From: Cylindrodendrum hubeiense
Taxonomy: Eukaryota; Ascomycota; Sordariomycetes; Hypocreales; Nectriaceae
Direction of reading: 5' to 3'
Assembly: GCA_014621425.1 (NCBI GenBank)
Contig: JAANBB010000047.1
Span: 104,085-168,084, forward strand
Length of the DNA: 64,000 nucleotides
Shown: piece after piece, positions 23,621 through 35,302 of the stretch
Layout of the letters: every line of letters starts with the position of its first letter
Numbering within the stretch: position 1 is the stretch's first letter
Program-made: the position numbers and the translations under genes
The notes under the pieces: model-generated
Databases searched by the model: none
The model's input: only the letters and a program-made list of their open reading frames with translations
What the model was told of the DNA's origin: nothing

Positions 23621-24859
23621 TTAATTATCACGGGACGAATTTCTGGCTTCAATGCCATCTTTTCTTGCTTGGTAAATGTCTTCCCACTCCTGCAGCATGG
23701 TCTCGGCCTCTTCAAAGTCCTCACTTGATGGTATTCCGTCAATGGCGAATCGAACAAGTCGCCTTGCCAACCGGTAAGCGCTCTCATAGGCGAATCTGAC
23801 GTAGTCATGCCCTGCAGCTTCTTCAAACAATAGCTTCAACTCCCTGCCCTCTGAAGTCGGCGGTCTGTCATTTGCACAGCGCTCGTCTTCTTCATCATCG
23901 TCTTGCCAAGCCCAGATCCACATGGGAGGAGCACAGGACATGAACATGGGGGCCAGGACGGCATTGTCCCAGTCAAGAACTCCAGAGATGATGGGAACTT
24001 TCTCACCTTGTGTTGGGTTGACCAAAATATTGCGAGGAGCCAGATCCAGATGAGCAATCGAGTAGTGAGTACTGGCAAGCCACCCGCCGGCATCCAATTC
24101 AGAAGTCATTTGGCAAAATTTATCCATAAACTCGGGCGTCACAAAATCTGTGGGGAACCGCTCCAGGCGTCTGGCCTTCTGAGCTTGGAAGTTGGCTGTA
24201 AGAAGCTCATGAACAGATTCAGTCGCGGGGGAGTCGCTATATGGAGTGAGGGACTCAGCATCCATTAGTCTCAAAGGTGCAACGCAAAGTGGCACCCCGA
24301 GACGTTTGTGGTCGTTCGACAGGGCCAACTTGCCGGCCACGCTGCTCCGCACAGCCAACATCTGACGATATATATCACCGAGTTCTCGGGCAACACTGCA
24401 TCGCTCATTGTGTCTCAGCTTCGGGAAGGACGAGTGCAAGTCGGTTCCGGGTATGCGAATCTGAACTGCAAATGGATAGCCAAGGGCGTTCTGGTGCGTC
24501 TCGTCGTAGGTCACCACCTCTGGTGCAGGGATCTTGGTGTGTTGATGGAGGAATTGAAGGACAGCTACCTCGGAGTGTACTTGTGCAGCGTCGAATCGGG
24601 GAGTGCGCAAGATGTACCGGGTGTTGGCATCGGGCTGAGCACCAGGATGGTGTTGGGTCAAGCCAATGATGCGGTTAAACCCCCCTCCTCGCATGCGCTC
24701 GATGACGATTGTATTGGGGGTGGAACCGGGCCAGATACTAGTTATAGCGATGGCCAAAACGCGAGAGCGAAATGTTACAAATGGCTCGTGATCATAGACG
24801 ATGGTCGAAGATTCCGATTCGACATCTGAAGATGGGCTTGATTTTGATGGAGAGGACAT
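23621..24859 (-). CDS. Aminoglycoside-phosphotransferase-fold (APH) kinase-like protein
   Basis: A single exon of 412 residues. The Brenner-type catalytic loop is HLDLAPRNILV (H-x-D-x4-N) and the metal-binding aspartate lies in SGVLDWDNA, both standard for the APH/choline-kinase group. The N-lobe includes MRGGGFNRIIGL as a nucleotide loop and YILRTPRF with the likely lysine position replaced by arginine. EVAVLQFLHQHTKIPAPEVV is the usual alphaC-like helix and Pro-Ala-Pro turn. Fungal genomes hold many such genes with unknown small-molecule substrates; antibiotic resistance should not be inferred. The start is the first ATG, with a Ser-rich tail of about 25 residues before the domain. Confidence 0.85.
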   Translation of the reverse strand: MSSPSKSSPSSDVESESSTIVYDHEPFVTFRSRVLAIAITSIWPGSTPNTIVIERMRGGGFNRIIGLTQHHPGAQPDANTRYILRTPRFDAAQVHSEVAVLQFLHQHTKIPAPEVVTYDETHQNALGYPFAVQIRIPGTDLHSSFPKLRHNERCSVARELGDIYRQMLAVRSSVAGKLALSNDHKRLGVPLCVAPLRLMDAESLTPYSDSPATESVHELLTANFQAQKARRLERFPTDFVTPEFMDKFCQMTSELDAGGWLASTHYSIAHLDLAPRNILVNPTQGEKVPIISGVLDWDNAVLAPMFMSCAPPMWIWAWQDDDEEDERCANDRPPTSEGRELKLLFEEAAGHDYVRFAYESAYRLARRLVRFAIDGIPSSEDFEEAETMLQEWEDIYQARKDGIEARNSSRDN

Positions 24860-25946
24860 TGCCAGGGAAAACAGGGTGAACTCGATCGACTAGGAAAAAG
24901 AAACGGAGCAGCAGATACCCTACATCACTAACAGAGGAAGTAGAATATGCTCCATCACACAGGGTTCACGTGATCCTTCCAATCACCACGAGCTAGTGAA
25001 TGGTCCTGGATTAGTTGATGTCTCTTCGCAATAACTACCTTGAATGGTATATCTCGCTGCTTCGTTCATGGTATCTAGTGCCAAAGAGCAGCGTCCCAAC
25101 CCCATCAGAGAGTAGCAAGAAGCGCCCAGTGGTGATGGTGGAAAAAAGCGGGCGCATTTCAATTAGACGAACATTGCTCGAAGGCTCAGACCTGGTCAAT
25201 GCGATATTCCGAGGCGTTTCGCGGTTGTTAGTGAGTATGAGACGAGGCACCACGGCAGTCTTTCTGGGCGAGGTTGAGGACAAGGCTTTTTAGGGGCTTA
25301 AGATGACTCTTATGTTGTGTCTGGTGTGTCGGGCTCGGTACGATAATGCACAGGGTACGAGGCACAGGGCACCCTTCACTGCTCATTATGAGCAATCACG
25401 CTTACAGTGAGTCAGCAGTTCGCCAGAGAGGCCAATCTCCCAGTGCCTTACGGAGTACGGAGTACGGTGTACAGGCGACCGATGCGTCCTCGCCGGTGAC
25501 TCCTTTGGAGGCACAGCCAATAGACGGCCCCAATTCCGCATGGAAAGCACGGGCCGGAAGCGCGGAGAACGGGTCAGTCATTACTCAGCCACGCCCCCGA
25601 GCCCCCACGCCACAAGCCACAACCTGGAGGCTGCTGCTGCCCATGGCTGCCCTGCCTGCCGTTCTGGGAATGGGAAAGTGCCCCGCCATATTTGGCTCAG
25701 CGAGCACGCAGGCGACCCAAATAAAATCTGGCCTACATCAGCTTCCTCCTGCGATTCTCCTTGGAAGCACTCTTCTGGATCATCCTACGTGACTGCATCT
25801 CTCGAACCGCTTTGTGCGACACACTTTCGTAAGGCCTTAGGCCCAACAGGCCCCCCGTGAACACCATCCCGAACAACAGCACGCAAGCAACCGCCGCCGA
25901 ATTGACCCCCCACAAAGAATCCCCCAGATCGACAACCCCGACTATC
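24860..25946. other. Divergent promoter region between APH kinase and HEL2
   Basis: About 1.1 kb separates two divergent starts. A frame at 25015-25293 has no recognisable content. A simple repeat of CGGAGTA units lies at 25449-25470. The last 90 bases before the HEL2 ATG are open and probably leader. I see no gene. Confidence 0.45.
25449..25470. repeat. Tandem TACGGAG units
   Basis: Three adjacent 7-base units (TACGGAG, TACGGAG, TACGGTG) followed by TAC. Single copies of the core TACGGAGTA also occur at 15331 and, inverted, at 63311. Confidence 0.6.
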
Positions 25947-28381
25947 ATGGCTCCCCCAGACGGAGACAGCGCCGCTGGCCCAGCTCCCGGCGACTCGCAG
26001 TCCCAACCACGAGGCGCCGATGGCTCCCGAGGCCGAGGCCGCGGACGAGGCAAAAGCAACCAGAAAGGACGAGGAGGCGCCCGCCGTGGACGAGGTGGAA
26101 ATAACAGCTCCGCCGACGTCCCAGCCAGCCCAGCCGCCCAGGATGTGGCCGCCGCCGCCTCGCGGGCACACGCCCTCGGCTCTGGCGCCGTAGCCAAGGA
26201 GGCTACTGGTGATGGTGATGAGGAGGACGAGGACGAGGTCTGCTTCATCTGCGCAAACCCCGTCGCTCACCACTCGATTGCGCCCTGCAACCATACCACC
26301 TGCCACATCTGTGGCCTACGCATGAGGGCCCTTTACAAGACGAAGGACTGTGCTCACTGTCGTGTATGCCTCCTTTCCACACCTCCCTTCTTCTATTTAA
26401 CTCACTAACAATACCATCAGACCCCAGCCGACTTCGTCATATTTACCGACGACCCCGACAAGCGCTTCGAGGACTACACGACCACTGACATTACCACCGC
26501 CGACAGCAACATCGGAATCAAGTACACCAACGAAGATATCGTCGGCGACACAGTCCTCCTCCTCCGCTACAACTGCCCCGACCCATCTTGCGACTTTGCC
26601 GGCCTGGGATGGCCCGACCTGCACCGCCATGTCAAGTCAGCCCATCGCAAGCGAATGTGTGATCTCTGTACTCGTAACAAAAGGGTCTTCACCCACGAGC
26701 ACGAGCTCTTCGGCGACCGTGAGTTGGAGAAGCACATGCGCCATGGCGATGACAAGCCTGGTGCTTCCGACCAGACCGGCTTCAAGGGACATCCCCTCTG
26801 CGGCTTCTGCGGAGAGCGCTTTTACGATGACGACAAGTTATACGAGCACTGCAGAATGAAGCACGAGAGGTGCTTTATCTGTGATAGGAGAGATTCTAGG
26901 AAACCCCACTATTACCAGGACTACAACGCCCTCGAAGGGCACTTCAAGAAGGACCATTATCTGTGCTCCGACCGAGAGTGCCTCGAGAAGAAGTTTGTCG
27001 TCTTCGACACCGAACTAGACCTTCAGGCCCACCAGCTGAGCGACCACGGCGGCAAGACCAACGGACGAGACGCCCGAGTAGTGGATATCTCAGGATTCGA
27101 CTTTAGGCAAACGTACCAGCAGGAGCAGAGGAGGGGAGGCGGCCGTGATGGGGAGGGTCGCGGCGGTCGAGAAGGACGAGGCAGAGGCCGGGGCCGAGAC
27201 CCAAACGCAGAGTCAGTGCCAGTCAGCTCAGCCCAACCGCTGCGCAGAGACGAGCTCGCTTTCCAGCGCCAGATGGCCATCCACTCAGCCCAGTCGGTGT
27301 CAAACCGCAACTTTGGCGGCCAGCTGTCTGGAGCCCCCGCGCCCACTGCGTCACCACAGGCCCGGAGTGGAACCTCAACGCCGCGGGCAAGCCAGAACAA
27401 CCTCAGCAACCCCGTCGAGTCTGCCACCGTCGCCGACACGTCCAACATCTCTCCCGAAGAGCGAGCCCGCCTCGTTCGCCACGGCGCCGTTGTCGAGCGA
27501 GCCTCCAACCTCCTCGGAAACGACACCCGCAAGATGGCCACCTTCCGCTCCCACATCACCTCGTACCGGCAAGGCGCCTTCACCGGGCCGCAGCTGGTCG
27601 ACGCATTCTTCACCCTCTTCGCCGACACCTCGTCCAACGCCCTGGGCACGCTGGTCCGCGAGGTGGCCGAGCTCTTTGATGACAAGATCAAGGCTGACGC
27701 ACTGCGCAAGGCGTGGCAAGACTGGCGCGCAATCAATGAGGATTATCCCAGCTTACCGGGGCTCAGCGGCATGCACGGCGCCACTTCGAGTTCAAGCGGC
27801 TGGGCCAGTGCCTCGGCGGCCAGCCCGGCTTTGCCGAATGCAGCGCCCTCTCAAAAGCACTCCAACCGTGTGTTGAAGCTCAAGAACAGCACTCGATTGG
27901 GAGGCCCTGCCCCCGTCACCTCCAAGGGGCCGTCCTCCTGGGGCGCGGGCCCAGCCGTCCAGCCTCCACGAGCATCAGGCTTCCCATCCCTCCCATCCTC
28001 CAAACCCTCCAAATCATCTGCCTCCTCCGCCGGTCCTTCATCCCGATCATCCCCAGGCCCGTCCTGGAACACCGGCTCAGCTGGCCAGGGCTCCCAGTCA
28101 GCACCGCCGCTCAACAACCGACCCCGCAAACGCCCGCCGGCGGCGAGGACGCCTTCCCCGCGCTCCCCGCCGCCCCCAAGCCCCAGTCGACCATCTTCGG
28201 CTACGGCAACGGCCGCCTGGTGCACCGCGACTACGGCCAGCGCGAGTCCAACTTCCAGTGGGGAGACAGCGGATCGTCGACGCCCGCCACCGAGGAGCCC
28301 GCCGAGGAGCCCCAGGACGGCGCTCCCAAGAAGAAGGGCGGCAAGGGGAAGAAGAAGCAGGTTTTGGTCCAATGGGGTTAG
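25947..28381 (+). CDS. HEL2: RING-type E3 ubiquitin ligase HEL2/ZNF598 family (collided-ribosome sensor); frame break near 3' end
   Basis: Two exons (25947-26363, 26421 onward). After an RG-rich N-terminus the RING finger spans residues 99-138 (CFICANPVAHHS, CNHTTCHIC, CAHC), followed by the C2H2 array CPDPSCDFAG...HRHVKSAH, CDLCTRNK, CGFCGERFYDDDKLYEHC, CFICDRR and CSDRECLEKKF. RG repeats and a conserved helical domain (RHGAVVERASNLLGND) come after. In yeast and human this ligase ubiquitinates small-subunit ribosomal proteins on collided ribosomes and triggers quality control. The conserved tail (FPALPAAPKPQSTIFGYG ... VLVQWG, stop at 28381) is in another frame from the main one, which would run on with non-homologous Arg/Pro-rich residues to 28433. 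No convincing intron joins them, so there is a one-base error, real frameshift or unseen splice between about 28,000 and 28,150. See findings. Confidence 0.88.
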
Positions 28382-28968
28382 AGGACTCGCATGTGTCCCA
28401 GATTGTTACAGGTCCAGAATGTGTGTTGTTTAGGAGGCCGGAGTATACGCGGAGCATAAGCCAACGAGCGGACGGAGAGGCAAGGCGTGACATTTAGGCG
28501 TTGTAACGAAGGACATGGATGAGCGTATCGTATCATAGCGATGGATGTCGAGAACCAGATGTCAACTGAATATACCGGGCATGGCTTGCCCCTTTCATGA
28601 CGAAGTCTTTAGTGAGCTAGACGAATTCTATGACCATTGATAGAAATATACACCCCAATGACTGAACTTGCAAATATGAACGTACAACTAGTGACGGAGA
28701 AAGTGTCCCTTCATTCGTCATCTAGTATAACAGCCACGCCTCACACGAAGGCCAGTCTCGTCGTCGCTAACCAGACGAAATATGGTCAAACAAGTCAGTC
28801 AAGGACGGATGGAATTAACACTCAAGCATAGTTCTCACGGGCATTACGTGCTTATTTAAACGACAAAACAATTGCATTCTTTTGAGCCTATACACCATGA
28901 TCCTCTATACTAAACGCATGCATGCTAATCCAACGATCCGTCTCACGACACATTGCGAACCACCTTGC
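28382..28968. other. Spacer between convergent HEL2 and IRE1
   Basis: This holds the 3' untranslated regions of both genes. It is AT-richer than the exons and shows no coding potential beyond short frames. Confidence 0.45.
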
Positions 28969-31900
28969 TCAGAGCGCGGCGGGTTCGTAATACTCCCTAA
29001 ACCGATCCGTCTCGTCCCATTGAACATAGTACACAACGTTCCAACAGACCAACAACAACATGGGAAAGCGGACGGTCCAGAAAGCCAGATAGCCATCCGG
29101 CAAGGGGCCCACGGTCCGCTTCAAGTTATCCGGCATATCCTCGTAATGATTCTTCTTGTTGCGCAGCGCTCGTAGCAAATCCAAAAGCCGGGTGCCAGTG
29201 TATTTGCGTTGCTTGCCAAGCGAATCCACGAAATCGCGCGGCAAGCCTCGCAGGAAGTCGCCCCTAGTGACTTCGGGTGCGTGCTTCTCCAACTCGGCGA
29301 GCGCTGGCGATGGCGGATCCCTGGGTTCCTTTTCGAAGTGATCCGACACATCACACAGGAAGGCCAGTCTCTTCTTAGCGGACCAGAAGAAGGGATGCGA
29401 CATGACGTCCCTTGCCGTCGGCCTCTTCTTGGGGTCAGCATCCAACATTGACGCAATCAGATCATCCGCCTCGTAGGCGAAATCGCCGAGAGCGTCAAGG
29501 GGGCTCAAGTTATGCTTGCCCTTGCGGATGTTGACTTCCCTCATGTATCTGTCGCCACAGTCAAAGGGATGAGAACCATTTGTCAAGACATAGAAGAAGA
29601 CCAATCCGAGCGAGAATATGTCGATAGCACGCGTGGCCCGGCGGTTGTGAAGCATGTTGTCCGACACAAGCACGGAATTGGAGCCACTTTGAGTGCTCAT
29701 ATTGTCGTTCATGCCAGAATCGCGAGCGTCATCGTCAAGCAAAAGCTCAGGAGCACGCCATCCAGAAGTTCCCGCTGCTCTACCAGTGGTGGCACCAAAG
29801 GAAGACTGGCCACCTTCGAGCTTCTTGCAGAGACCAAAGTCGGAAACCAACAGTCGAGGCCTGCCATCCTTGCCCATGTTGACGAGAATGTTTTGCGGTT
29901 TGAGATCTCGGTGGACGATGCGGAGCGCATGGAGATGGCTGATTCCGTTCGTGATCTGATAGAGCACGCTTTGAAGATCACGCTTTCCAGCGTTGGCGAG
30001 GTCCCGGAAGAATTGAGGCTTCTCTACAACATCGGCCAGCGAAGCAGCGCAACGCTCCAGCGCAATATACAAGAATCCGTCTCGCATCTGTTGCGAATGG
30101 TATCGAATGACTACTCTTGTTAGCTTGAATCGGATGGCAGGGGGTTGCGGTGGGACTACCATTTGGATGATCGTCACTCTCCCTGAGCAACCTAGTTTCC
30201 TGAGACGCAATGTCGTAAAATTGAATCAACATTCGCTTGACAGCCACCTCTCGGCCATCAAATTTTCCGGCAAACACCAGGGTTCCGTTGCTGCCGGTTC
30301 CCAACTGCTCATCAGTGTTGACCTCAATGTTCCCCATACGGATGATCGGGCCCGTGACGGAAGACATGTCATTGGCAACCGTCATGACATCAGGCTCCAG
30401 ACTCGGCCGGTCGCCTAACTTCTTGGCATTGTTCACGGCATCCTCGACACTCTGACCAGGTTCATCGTCGCGAGATTGAGATAATTCCCGTGCCCGAGCG
30501 GCTTTGCGGTGTTTGACACCTCCTCGTCGTCCCCTGTGCGCTTTCTTCTTCTTCTCAGGGGGCCCCGTGTCACCGCCATTCAAGGAATCGGCTGGTGAAG
30601 GGGAGTCAAATGAGGTCTCCTCCGGTAGCTTGGGTGGTGATGGTGCTTCCCTGTCGACTGTTTCCACCTTTTCAGTAGTCTCTGGTTTCTCCTTGTCGGC
30701 AGGGATAAGTTCAGGGGCCTCGGGAGATTTTGGAGCTTTCTCTTCAGGCGTCTCCTCGGTCTTCTTCTCGAGCTTCTTCTGTGCCTTCTTTTCTTCAAGA
30801 CGCTCTTGAGTTATCTGGTCCAGTATTTCCGTCTCCTTGTCACTCTGATCGTCGTCCTCGATTAGTTGAGGATCGGGGCTTGTGGCTAGGTAGTATTGAA
30901 GCTGGTTAATGATTCCCTTGCTTCGGAGCCGATGGTATGAGCGTCGGAGTTTCTTCTCGTTGTAGATCAACGTGACGAAGAAAAGAATGATAAGGATGGG
31001 GTTGCTGATAAACTCGACGACACTGTTTACGGCGCTCTGGGGCAGCAACTTGACCTTGGTGATAATGGTAGGTTCGTCGGGAACATCCGAAAGTGCTGGG
31101 AGGTTTGAGTCGTTGTCCTTCTCGTCATAATTATCATATGCATCGTATCCCTCCATCGGGCCTGCAGACAGAGTCGGTGGCTTTTGGTAAGTACCGCGGA
31201 AACTCTCGAGGAAATGTGTGCCGACGAGGGCCTTTGACAACTTTTCTTGGTTAATGGTGTCCCAAGCAGGCGCAATTTCCAACCAGTCGGGACGAGATAT
31301 CTGGGCGATGGGGGCATGTATGATGAGAGGGTATGAACGACCCGACATGGCGTACCAGCTCCCAGTCCGGGTCTGGTTCAGGAAGATGCTGTTGCTGCGC
31401 ATACGAGCGATGGTTTCGTCCTGGGATGGCATTGGCGGCTGGGGAAGAACCACGAGGTCTGGGTTGCTCTCCAACGTAGCATCCCAGGGTCGGCAGACAT
31501 CGAAGACACGAGCAACGGGGGCTGAGAAATCTTCACTAAAGAGCGGCTTTCCCTTCTCAGAGCGACCGTAATCGAAGGCGTACACTTTGCCATCATGCTG
31601 ACTGGTGATGTATCGGCTATCGAGGGATGAATGATGCTGCTGGTAGAGATCGTTGTCAAAGTTGTTGGGGCTCCATTCGGAGTACTTGAGAGTTGCAATT
31701 GCGTGGCCGTCACGGCGCTGGATGCCGACAGTGTACTCGGTCCTTCCCAGAGTGATGGTGCCTGTGGAGCTGCACTCTTCATTGTCCTTGTCATATAAGG
31801 TGTTGGGTCGAAGACAGCTCTCTGCTTCGTTGATGTGAGACCCACCGGAGCCAAACCACTTGAGGATTCTACCGGTGGCGGCGTCAAGGGTGATCATGGT

Positions 31901-32686
31901 GGTCTTCTTGTCGCCCGTGTACACCACCTGGGGGTCGTCATGGGCGTGGGGAACCAGGTCTTCGACAAGTTTCTTCATGGTGTAGCCGGTCCAAACGAGG
32001 CCGGCGTTTGAGTCGGGGATCCATACGTAGATTCCTCCGTCGCGGTTAGGCTCGACGGCCCAGATGTAATGGTCGATGGGGCTGTAGTCTTCGTCGAGGA
32101 TGGAGTGGTTAGATCGATGGTGGTTCGTCTCGACCATGGGTTGGTCGACTTCGAGATGCCAACGTTCTTTTCCTGTGCGTCGGTCATTGGCGTATAGATC
32201 TCCATCGACGGTCGCCATAAGAACAAAGTCTTCTACTTCCCAGTCCTCCAGACTCCGCGCAATCTGCGGCGAGGTGAGCCCAGAGGCAGGGATGCTGCTG
32301 GGCCGTTGATGTCGTGAAGGGTTTGGTGCTCGGACGGACTGAGCCGGAGCCAAAGTTGCGAGGGCGCTCGCATCGTCAGGGATGACAATATTTTTCTTTC
32401 GGTTGGGGGCGTGCTTCAGTTGCTCTCGGAGCTGACGCTTCTTGAGGGTGTCGATGGTTTCGCGGGTGGCGGCCACGTCGATGTGGGTGGCAGCCCACTG
32501 GACGTCGGCATCGTCGGAGAGCTGTTGGCTACTGCCACCTGGTTTTAGGTGCGGAAGGGGTTCGGCGGGCCGTTGCTGCTGCTGAGCGTCGACAAGCTGG
32601 ATCCATGGCAGGAGGATGATGGCCAAGGCGAGGAGGAGTTTCTGTTGCTGAGAGGGCCGACGTCCCTCGCCAGGAGGTCGTCGCAT
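28969..32686 (-). CDS. IRE1: IRE1: ER stress sensor kinase/endoribonuclease
   Basis: Two exons (32686-30160, 30110-28969) give 1222 residues; the 49-base intron joins ESDDHPN to VIRYHSQQM inside the kinase N-lobe. In order: a signal peptide (KLLLALAIILLPWIQLVDA, residues 17-35), the luminal beta-propeller domain that senses unfolded protein, a transmembrane helix at about 559-576, a 200-residue charged cytosolic linker, then the kinase with GTGSNGT near 797, lysine in REVAVKR, HRDLKPQN near 911 and DFG near 933. The C-terminal KEN ribonuclease domain keeps the tyrosine in KYTGTR (about 1146) and the Arg-Asn...His set in LRNKKNHYEDM (about 1159-1164). By family it dimerises in the ER membrane and cuts the HAC1/hacA mRNA intron in the unfolded protein response. 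All expected catalytic residues are present. Confidence 0.95.
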
Positions 32687-33130
32687 GTCGGGGGAGGATT
32701 CAGGTCGGTTGTGCGATTACATAGAGCCCGCGGGACGAGGAGGAGCAGAGGCCATGCCAAAGGGGCTCGAGTCGAGAGAAGCGCGGGTGGGTTGGGTGTT
32801 GGGTTGGATGCAGGATGAAGTCACACCACGGGCTGGAGCGAGGAGGAGGAGGCGAAAAACGGAGACTGCGGAGGAGTTGGTGTGGGGAGGTGCGGTGGGC
32901 GGTGGGTGGCGGATGCGAGGTCGGCGGCGACGGGCAGGACGATGACGATGTTGATGATGGGCCGCAGCGGTTGGTGTTGATTGCAGGAGGCAACGTCGTT
33001 TTTGATGATGATGATGGGAATGGATGGAGCGGGAGGACGGGCGGACGGGTTACGGGTTACGGGAAGGGAGACAGGTTTCTCCTTGGATGCCCTGCCCTGC
33101 CACGGCGAGAAGTGACCTGTGCTGACACGA

Positions 33131-33194
33131 CTGGGCACACACACACACACTGGGCACACTGGGCACGCACACTGGGCACACTTGGCACACACTC
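33131..33194. repeat. CTGGGCACAC minisatellite with CA microsatellite
   Basis: Five or six units of CTGGGCACAC or close variants, with an embedded (CA)6 run. It lies upstream of IRE1 in non-coding DNA. Confidence 0.7.
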
Positions 33195-33529
33195 TGAGCA
33201 CACCACAGAGCCCAGAACGCGGGTGGCAGAATTTGGCACACAAGGGCGAGCCACTTTAAGTGGCAGGCACGTTTCTCCGCGTGGGCGGGCGTGGGTGAGC
33301 GTGGGTGAGCACAGCACAGCACAGTATAGCACCGGCATGGTCCACCATGGTCCAGCACCACCATGGCACAGCAAAGCACAGACTCGGTGGAAAAGGAACG
33401 AAGGCCAGGGAGACGGGAGATGGGAGACGGGAGGGCGGGGGGCTGGCCGATTGGCTGGAACATGGCTGGATCATGGCTGAATTCGCTGGGACTCGCTGGG
33501 ACAGGTACCTAGGTAGGTAGGTGCTTAAC

Positions 33530-33568
33530 GGGCTTGACGGGGCTTGACGGGGCTTGACGGAGCTGACG
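33530..33568. repeat. Tandem GGGCTTGACG units
   Basis: Three perfect copies of a roughly 11-base unit (GGGCTTGACGG) and a diverged fourth (GAGCTGACG). Non-coding. Confidence 0.7.
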
Positions 33569-34159
33569 CGAGCCTGGTACACGGTGCGTCGGCGCCCAAG
33601 CTTCACACCGTCCGCCTCTGCCCCCGCCTGGGCTCATCCTCATCCAAGAGGGAGGCGCTCAACATCCGACGGCCAAGACTCTGAATTACGTCAGATGCTT
33701 GAGCCCGAGACCGCCGCGCTTCTGCTGTCGTGGGCCGCTCCGCATCGCCGTCCAACTGCGAGCCCGTACCGTGCCCAAAGTGCTGATCTGGCCCGGATCT
33801 CATGCACCTGAGGGTAAGCACGTCACACTTCCAGTGTGAGATTCTGAGATCGGGGCCACTCCAGAAAGAGGGGCAAAAGGGGGACGCTGACGCTCAGCCA
33901 GGGGGACGCTCAACCAGGGAGACGCCCAACACTGGCTTTTGCTTTGCTTTTTGGTCTCTGGCCGCCTGCAACATGCACGTCTCCGCACCCGCTGGTTGGC
34001 CCAGGCCGCTTTCCCTTGCAGAGCTACCATGTCATGGTGGTTTCAAAAACACTGCCGAGAAGTCCCATCTCACAACCTGCACTTTTGCCCATGCTTTTTG
34101 GCGCAACAAACCTCCGTCCGGCCAAGGAGGCCCGCAAAGTTCCCTCCCTGGTCGTCAGT

Positions 34160-34215
34160 GCCCTGGCCGTGAGTTTCCTGACCGTAACCGCCCTGACCGT
34201 AAGAGCCCTGACCGT
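34160..34215. repeat. 15-base tandem repeat, CCCTGACCGTAA core
   Basis: About four 15-base units with the pattern CCCTGACCGTAA(C/G)(C/A)G, the first two diverged. The unit length is a multiple of three, but the frames through it do not belong to any gene I can support. Confidence 0.6.
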
Positions 34216-35302
34216 TCCGTGCGCCAGCCAGCTCGCTCGCACGGTGCCAACGCGCTTCCAACCCTCGTGCGTTGTGGGTTCGCTTGCATTCACCCGCCAG
34301 GTCGGGGTGGCCCGTGCTCCGTCTCCATCCTCCGTGCTCCGTGCTCCCTCGCCGCCGTCTTTCCTCCCTTCCCGTCCCTCCCTTTCCAACGGCGTGCCGA
34401 GTCGGGCCTATCCGTCACTTTAGGGTAGCCCTCTCGCACGCATCGAAACATCGATCAATTAATACCTGGCTTGCGAATGAAGCACCATCCAACCGGTTTC
34501 TACATGTAGATAGGACCAACCAACATAGAAGCCAACTGGGACAGTCGGGTGCATAAATCCCCTATGCTCGCTGCCATTGTGCAACGTGGCAATTCTAGGG
34601 TCCCCTGTTAACCTCCTGTCTCCTGTCCAGCCCCGTGTGCCATCAAATACGAACGTCACATAGTCGGAGTACGCGTACATTCCAAGCACGTCACTTTGCA
34701 CATTTCACCAGCTTTCCGAAAGGTGCCGCCAATAATTACACGTCAACCAGGCTGGTTGATAACCGACATGTCTCTTTAGCCTAGGTCAAATGACGTATAC
34801 TGCGCAACGCGAGGTTGTGATGAGGTTAAATAGCCGGATCATCGGACCCAAGGTTATTCAACAGGTTTCAACCAAAACCCTTTACTTGTAATGGAATTCG
34901 AGTATGTTGAAGATCCTCAACACCTTGGTTCAATCACTCTCAGAGAAGCAATAACGTACATACTCTGTCTCAGACGCGTGTTTAATGGAAGCCAGTACGT
35001 ACCCGACCGAGTCCAAATATTTCGTTTACGACGCTCGAGGATGGCGTTCAAGCGAGCCTCTTGTTTCAGGCGGACCGCCCGGGCGCTAAATCTCACAAAG
35101 ACCGGCCCCGAGATGAAATGTGACGACCCCGGGATGGAATGTAAACCCGACGTTCCGAAAGGCTGGTAAGCTAGTGGCGGCAGATTACATCGGACAAGGG
35201 ATACGAATCGTTCAGCAAAAGTATAGACAGTCTATTATGAATGTATAGCTATGTACACTGGCAATGTTCTCTTTACACAGTTATGCCTTGAAGACCCGAA
35301 AT

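Larger units (their letters stand above)
32687..35302. other. 2.6-kb spacer upstream of IRE1, rich in short repeats
   Basis: No gene is supported. The right side of IRE1 should hold its promoter and leader. Short open frames on both strands reflect GC-rich low-complexity sequence. Several small tandem repeats (33131-33194, 33530-33568, 34160-34215) are listed separately. A GGTACCTAGGTAGGTAGG tract lies at about 33504-33521. From about 34,430 to 35,300 the DNA is plain spacer next to the 3' end of the flavin oxidase gene. Confidence 0.45.

Noticed and set aside
15811..24859. Transporter, methyltransferase-like protein, alcohol oxidase and kinase as a biosynthetic cluster
   Set aside because: There is no backbone enzyme (PKS, NRPS, terpene synthase), spacers are large, and each gene is a common single-gene family.
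27023..28372. Long minus-strand frames opposite HEL2
   Set aside because: They mirror the GC-rich codons of the well-supported plus-strand gene and show no family features.
33131..33194. CRISPR-like array of CTGGGCACAC units
   Set aside because: Units are 10 bases without spacers, in a eukaryotic genome; this is a minisatellite.
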